64,000 nucleotides of DNA from Ophiura sarsii (taxonomy: Eukaryota > Echinodermata > Ophiuroidea > Amphilepidida > Ophiuridae): positions 58,693,950 to 58,757,949 of the forward strand of contig CM069442.1 in the NCBI GenBank assembly GCA_035610835.1, read 5' to 3'. The notes under the pieces are model-generated. The model was not told the DNA's origin. It worked only from the letters and a program-made list of their open reading frames with translations, and searched no databases. The position numbers and the translations under genes were made by a program. This document shows positions 60,601-64,000 of this stretch, piece after piece (within the stretch, counting starts at the first letter, position 1; every line of letters begins with the position of its first letter).

Positions 60601-60830
60601 CAGGCATTTCCTGTCGCTCTCCCCCCCCCCCCCCCCCCCACCTACACCCTTCCCCCAATCAACAACAACCGAGCAAACAAAATCAGTAAAAAAGTAGGAT
60701 TTGTTACGCTTTTTGTCGAAAAAAGGTCCATGTTTACTAAATGTGCCACCGCCCCCCCCCCCCCCCCCCCCACCCCCGGTAAAAAGGTTTAACAACATTA
60801 GCACCCCAAAAAGTCCTGGTTACAGGCCTG
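60601..60830. mobile_element. Possible group D hAT-like copy 2
   Basis: The right end GCACCCCAAAAAGTCCTGGT then TACAGGCCTG resembles the reverse complement of the left end at 17858 (CAGGCCCGTAACC...GGGGGGTGC). Two poly-C tracts (about 60620-60638 and 60752-60770) lie inside. The left boundary is a guess and no TSD is seen. Confidence 0.35.
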
Positions 60831-61067
60831 TCAGAGGTGTTTATGAATAATGGTGAGAAAACCTTACTGTTAGGTCCATTTCATCAAAACCACAAAGAAA
60901 TCAATATTATTCGGATGAAAATCACAAATATTTCATGATTTAGAATTGAAACGTCAGGTCCTCTTATATTTATTACATTTACTTACACAGGCTATTTTTG
61001 TGGATAAGCAGTTTGCATTCAGCTTTTATATTATATTTGATTTATGTGTACCCTTTTCTCCTAACAG
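60831..61067. other. AT-rich stretch ending in a polypyrimidine acceptor
   Basis: Nothing recognised apart from the acceptor-like TACCCTTTTCTCCTAACAG at its right edge. Confidence 0.3.
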
Positions 61068-61137
61068 AATTGTTTCTGGCTGGATATCATCACAATTAAG
61101 AGCCAAAATACTGGAATTATATGCAGCTATAACCATG
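61068..61137 (+). CDS. Candidate 70-nt exon
   Basis: Both flanks match consensus splice sites: acceptor CCCTTTTCTCCTAACAG and donor ACCATG|GTAAGT. One phase (1 nt + 23 codons) reads IVSGWISSQLRAKILELYAA then ITM and ends in phase 0. It would then join in frame to the candidate at 62459 (phase 0). A second phase is also open. No protein family recognised. The splice sites are the best in the window, but transcript evidence is lacking. Confidence 0.35.
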
Positions 61138-62458
61138 GTAAGTTGGCCATACATGCACTTCCTCTCAAAATAGACTCAAACACTGACCAAAATAGATGAT
61201 GGATGGATGTAGTGAAGCTGTATAAATAACACACAACTAAACCTACCTTGTCTTGTTCTGAGTCTTTTCTGAATTTTTCAAGATTAACTCCCATGTTTTC
61301 TTCAAGTTTCCACAACAAAAGATAGATCCAAGAGAAAATTTGGCACAATTTTGATATCCACTTATATCCAGGTGAGATGATACATCAGAGAAGATTTGAT
61401 ACAAAATGATCCAGGCAAATGTAGAATTTGATACAAAAATAAACTATAATCCACAGATGAATAATGTTTATAAAATATAGCCTTTAGTTACTGTGATAGA
61501 GTTGAACTTGTTATGAGGACGATCAACAAATATATGATTGACTTTTCAGAGTAAGTGCGCATATACTGTACATATAGTAGCATGTGTGTGTGAGTGTCGA
61601 TGTAAACAATGTCAGCGATAGCGTGTTCTCTCATATGCAAGGTTGCTGGTTCATCATCATCATCATCGGATTAGCATATCCTCCAACGTATAAGGTGTGA
61701 AATCACTAAGCAACATTTCCTGTGTTAGCACATAGCGCTGGGTGGAATTCTCCGAATCTATATCAAACTCTACAAACCATGCAGGCACTGGAGCTAATGG
61801 TAAGCATCATTAGTGGAAGTAGACAATGTAATATAAACATTCCACTTGGCGGTTTCTTCAAATAAATAGAAATTTGACCTTTGAAAAGAGACTGCAGATG
61901 ATAAGATTGTTTATATTTTTCCTCCCATTAAACCCACTGGCAAAATAATGACAGAAAAATTCAGTGTGGCATCTGTAAGTGCCTGGCAGGGGAGATACCA
62001 AGTGACAGGCTGTCATCTTCAGTAGATAGCAATTCTTGTACAATATTACATGATTTGTATCCATACATACTGGCATATGGTCTGATCAATATGTACATAG
62101 CCAAGCAATTATACTGCAAACAATACAACCTATGGGGTATTATTTGATTTAATTATCTGGTACTTGAACAAAATCATGCACATATGTCCTTTAGTTAATG
62201 AGCATGATCATGCTATACACACCTAATTAATCAATTCAAGGCTTTGTACTCTAATTTTAGTAATGAATATTTTTTCTCATGGTGTATTAAGTAGTTTTAA
62301 TATGAAAGTATAGTGCATGTTATTTTACTCTATTATAATGAGGTAGCAAGATAATTTATGAGGTATGAAAAATAGATTATATATGTTTTAAAGGTGGCTA
62401 TATCATGATATGACTTATTATATTTTAAATTACAAATCCTAACATATTTTCAATGTAG
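61138..62458. other. Putative intron, with one possible extra exon and a hairpin motif
   Basis: A possible 71-nt exon at 61732-61802 has acceptor TTTCCTGTGTTAG and donor AATG|GTAAGC. Only the phase entered with 2 nt is fully open (HSAGWNSPNLYQTLQTMQAL then ELM), which does not match the preferred phase of the upstream candidate. A hairpin motif TCATCTTCAGTAGATAGC lies at 62013-62030. Confidence 0.3.
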
Positions 62459-62515
62459 ATTTATAGACCCAGAGGTTACTTCAAAGCTATAGCTATCAAG
62501 CTTGACCAAAATGAT
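62459..62515 (+). CDS. Candidate 57-nt exon
   Basis: The acceptor is ACATATTTTCAATGTAG and the donor AATGAT|GTAAGC. Phase 0 reads IYRPRGYFKAIAIKLDQND. The same frame stays open beyond the donor to a stop at about 62734 (including NTHLEILVYDRVGNLDK), so a longer terminal exon is an alternative. In-frame compatibility with 61068-61137 is the main support. Function unknown. Confidence 0.3.
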
Positions 62516-62734
62516 GTAAGCGATTCATACTTTTACAATAGATTGATGTTCAAATATAAAAATGAAAATGTGGGTAATTTTAAAGCCAAAAACACCCACT
62601 TGGAAATACTTGTTTATGATAGAGTAGGAAATCTTGATAAGATACTTTTCTACTTATCAAGGGTATCTATGGGTTGTTGTAAAAATAATTATTTACAAGG
62701 GTCACTTCTGAAAGTTCTATCCAAGTATGAATGA

Positions 62735-62830
62735 TATCCACCTTCATATACAAGCACCCTTCCCCCCTGTCCTCTGGGGTGTCACACCCATACTTACGCT
62801 CTAAAGAAACAACCAACCAGGCAGGATGAT
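62735..62830. other. Short unassigned stretch
   Basis: Nothing recognised. Confidence 0.3.
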
Positions 62831-63071
62831 TTTCATGCGGCAGTCGTCTTGACGACAATTCCAAAATTTCACAAAATGTTTCAAGAATGTCAAAATTATT
62901 GAAGTTCATTCCCATATTTTGAATCACCATGATAATTGCATTAAAATAAGTACAAACGTGCCTTGTTTTGGTTCAGTAATCCTTAAGATAGACTTGAGAT
63001 TGGAAAAGGTTTCTGAAAAATCTGTTTTGTATATGGTAAAACTAATAGCCGCCGCGTGTGGAAAGTGTTAA
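62831..63071. mobile_element. piggyBac-like MITE, copy 3 (5' end eroded)
   Basis: Same orientation and interior as copy 1: ACAATTCCAAAATTTCACAA, GAATCACCATGA, AAATAAGTACAAAC and AGGTTTCTGAAAAATCT. The right end is intact (GTGGAAAGTGTTAA). The left TIR has decayed to ATGCGGCAGTCGTC without a recognisable TTAACACTTTCC. Confidence 0.85.
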
Positions 63072-63208
63072 ATATGTCGAGTATTTGTTTGATGAATTCT
63101 ATAGCAACCTTAGCAGCAGCATTTATGAGTAAATAAAAAGCATAAACCTTATTTCCATAGAATGTGTTTGTTATAATGAGGAATAAAACAGTACCCAGTA
63201 ATACTCAC

Positions 63209-63232
63209 ACAATTACTAGAAGTATAACCACA
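63209..63232 (-). CDS. Very weak 24-nt microexon candidate
   Basis: The minus strand has acceptor TTTTACAATATTTTCAG and donor AATTGT|GTGAGT around CGYTSSNC. It lies downstream of the 63264-63608 open frame on the same strand. Chance is likely. Confidence 0.08.
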
Positions 63233-63263
63233 CTGAAAATATTGTAAAATACCCCCAAACACT

Positions 63264-63608
63264 TCAACATAAAAACCCACCAATCTGGCAACAGATCATG
63301 AAAACAGGAAAATCTATGCAAGCTATGAAAAGATTTTTGGCACATAACTGATGCAATACGATGCTGTGGCTTGCTATATCAGGGGTAAGAAACACTAGAG
63401 AGCAATCATGAAATGTTGTACCGTCACTCAATGACAATAAGTCTTGTTTTCTTGATGGCGCAACGTTCTTCAGCATCGCAATTTGAAGGATTATATTATC
63501 TTTCCAGAACTGATATCCAGTCAGCAGTGTAAACTTGTCTATGTTTTTGCACTCGCCTGGCATCGGCAACATCGTGACTAGCGCACCATTGTCAGGGTAA
63601 ATATGCAC
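63264..63608 (-). CDS. Open stretch faintly like an RPA-type OB fold
   Basis: A minus-strand frame of 114 codons is open. Its first ~80 codons are less AT-rich than the neighbours and read like protein: PDNGALVTMLPMPGECKN, then IDKFTLLTGYQFWKDNII, then LQIAMLKNVAPSRKQDLL, then SLSDGTTFHDCSLVFLTPD. The order of a leading LT.G, then ILQI..LK, a basic/polar turn, and LLSLSDGTTF resembles the N-terminal OB fold of replication protein A large subunits (general form LQ(V/I)...R...LLSDG). RPA-like domains also occur in Helitron transposons of animals. The resemblance is by eye only. Splice boundaries are unclear: possible acceptor GCGCTAG at about 63565, and possible donor at GACG|GTACAA. Confidence 0.25.
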   Translation of the reverse strand: MHIYPDNGALVTMLPMPGECKNIDKFTLLTGYQFWKDNIILQIAMLKNVAPSRKQDLLSLSDGTTFHDCSLVFLTPDIASHSIVLHQLCAKNLFIACIDFPVFMICCQIGGFLC

Positions 63609-64000
63609 GGAGGGAATGGATGCAGAAAAAAGAACCCCCCAGGAATTTTGTATAATATAGTGTGAAAAGAGCCTGGGGAGGATATATTACAATGTGCTAA
63701 ATTATGTATTACATGATAAACACTGAAAAATGCATGTGGCCAGCTATAGGAAATTGTGCAACAAGTTGCCAGTTGAATAAACAATTGCTCAAAATGAATC
63801 TTTAGAATAATATAAATTCAAATTAAATTTGGTGTCATATTACAAGTGTCATCGTAGCCTAATTTCCAGGCCCTTTGATGGGTAGGAGTATTGGGCAATA
63901 AATATTGAAGCTGCAGCATAACTCATTTTATAGGTTGCTGAATGAGATGATCTGTCAGTCTGACCCATTTGTTAGCCATAGAGGACATTGTAATATCAAA
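63609..64000. other. AT-rich end of window, nothing recognised
   Basis: A polypyrimidine tract on the minus strand (rc of 63610-63645) precedes the 63264-63608 frame. No other feature. Confidence 0.3.

Overview
The window looks like intron and intergenic DNA from a large, AT-rich animal genome. There are no bacterial-style operons, and no uninterrupted gene longer than a few hundred bases. The repeat content points to a marine invertebrate, perhaps a deuterostome such as an echinoderm: a CR1/L2-like LINE, tRNA-headed SINEs with an (ATT)n tail, many short terminal-inverted-repeat (TIR) elements, and long poly-C/poly-G runs. The organism assignment is inference. I recognise no protein-coding gene with certainty.

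Most of what can be annotated is repeats and small non-autonomous transposons. (1) Four hAT-like groups have CAG...CTG ends; several copies have 8-bp target site duplications (TSDs) visible in the text (1465-1837, 13996-15567 with a second element nested at 14579-14951, 17858-18175, 53910-54661). (2) A TTAA-flanked, piggyBac-like MITE (miniature inverted-repeat element) is present three times (4036-4277, 27380-27626, 62831-63071). (3) Long fold-back elements lie at 4814-5454, 11541-11912 (degenerate second copy at 42286-42452) and 52070-52488. (4) Other TIR elements lie at 8251-8438, 10720-11020, 12101-12348, 22033-22445, 22492-22719, 25915-26626, 38803-39332, 46352-46665, 48356-48611, 51146-51474, 51893-51992, 53181-53360 and 59315-60337. 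(5) A broken LINE (19609-21578) and a short inverted copy of the same family (21772-21960). (6) SINEs at 36020-36210, 38893-39215 and 49818-49990, and two related tail-bearing repeats at 6908-7110 and 29560-29790.

The most unusual signal is a 19-bp near-palindrome, GCTATCTTCAGNAGATAGC. It is the core of a 63-bp minisatellite (9506-10135), of a ~78-bp array (19360-19608) and of a degenerate ~100-bp array (37440-38440), and it also occurs singly at 11392, 19196, 23109, 27148, 45770 and 62014. The flanking sequence differs between arrays while the hairpin core is kept. I know of no described family that matches it.

A few short open stretches with good splice signals could be exons of host genes. 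On the + strand these are 34124-34168, 35943-35989, 39507-39661, 45162-45378, 61068-61137 and 62459-62515. On the - strand they are 44313-44530 and 63264-63608; the latter faintly resembles an RPA-type OB fold. All are low confidence, and their splice phases do not chain into one gene. The remaining stretches hold AT-rich unique-looking sequence without recognisable content.
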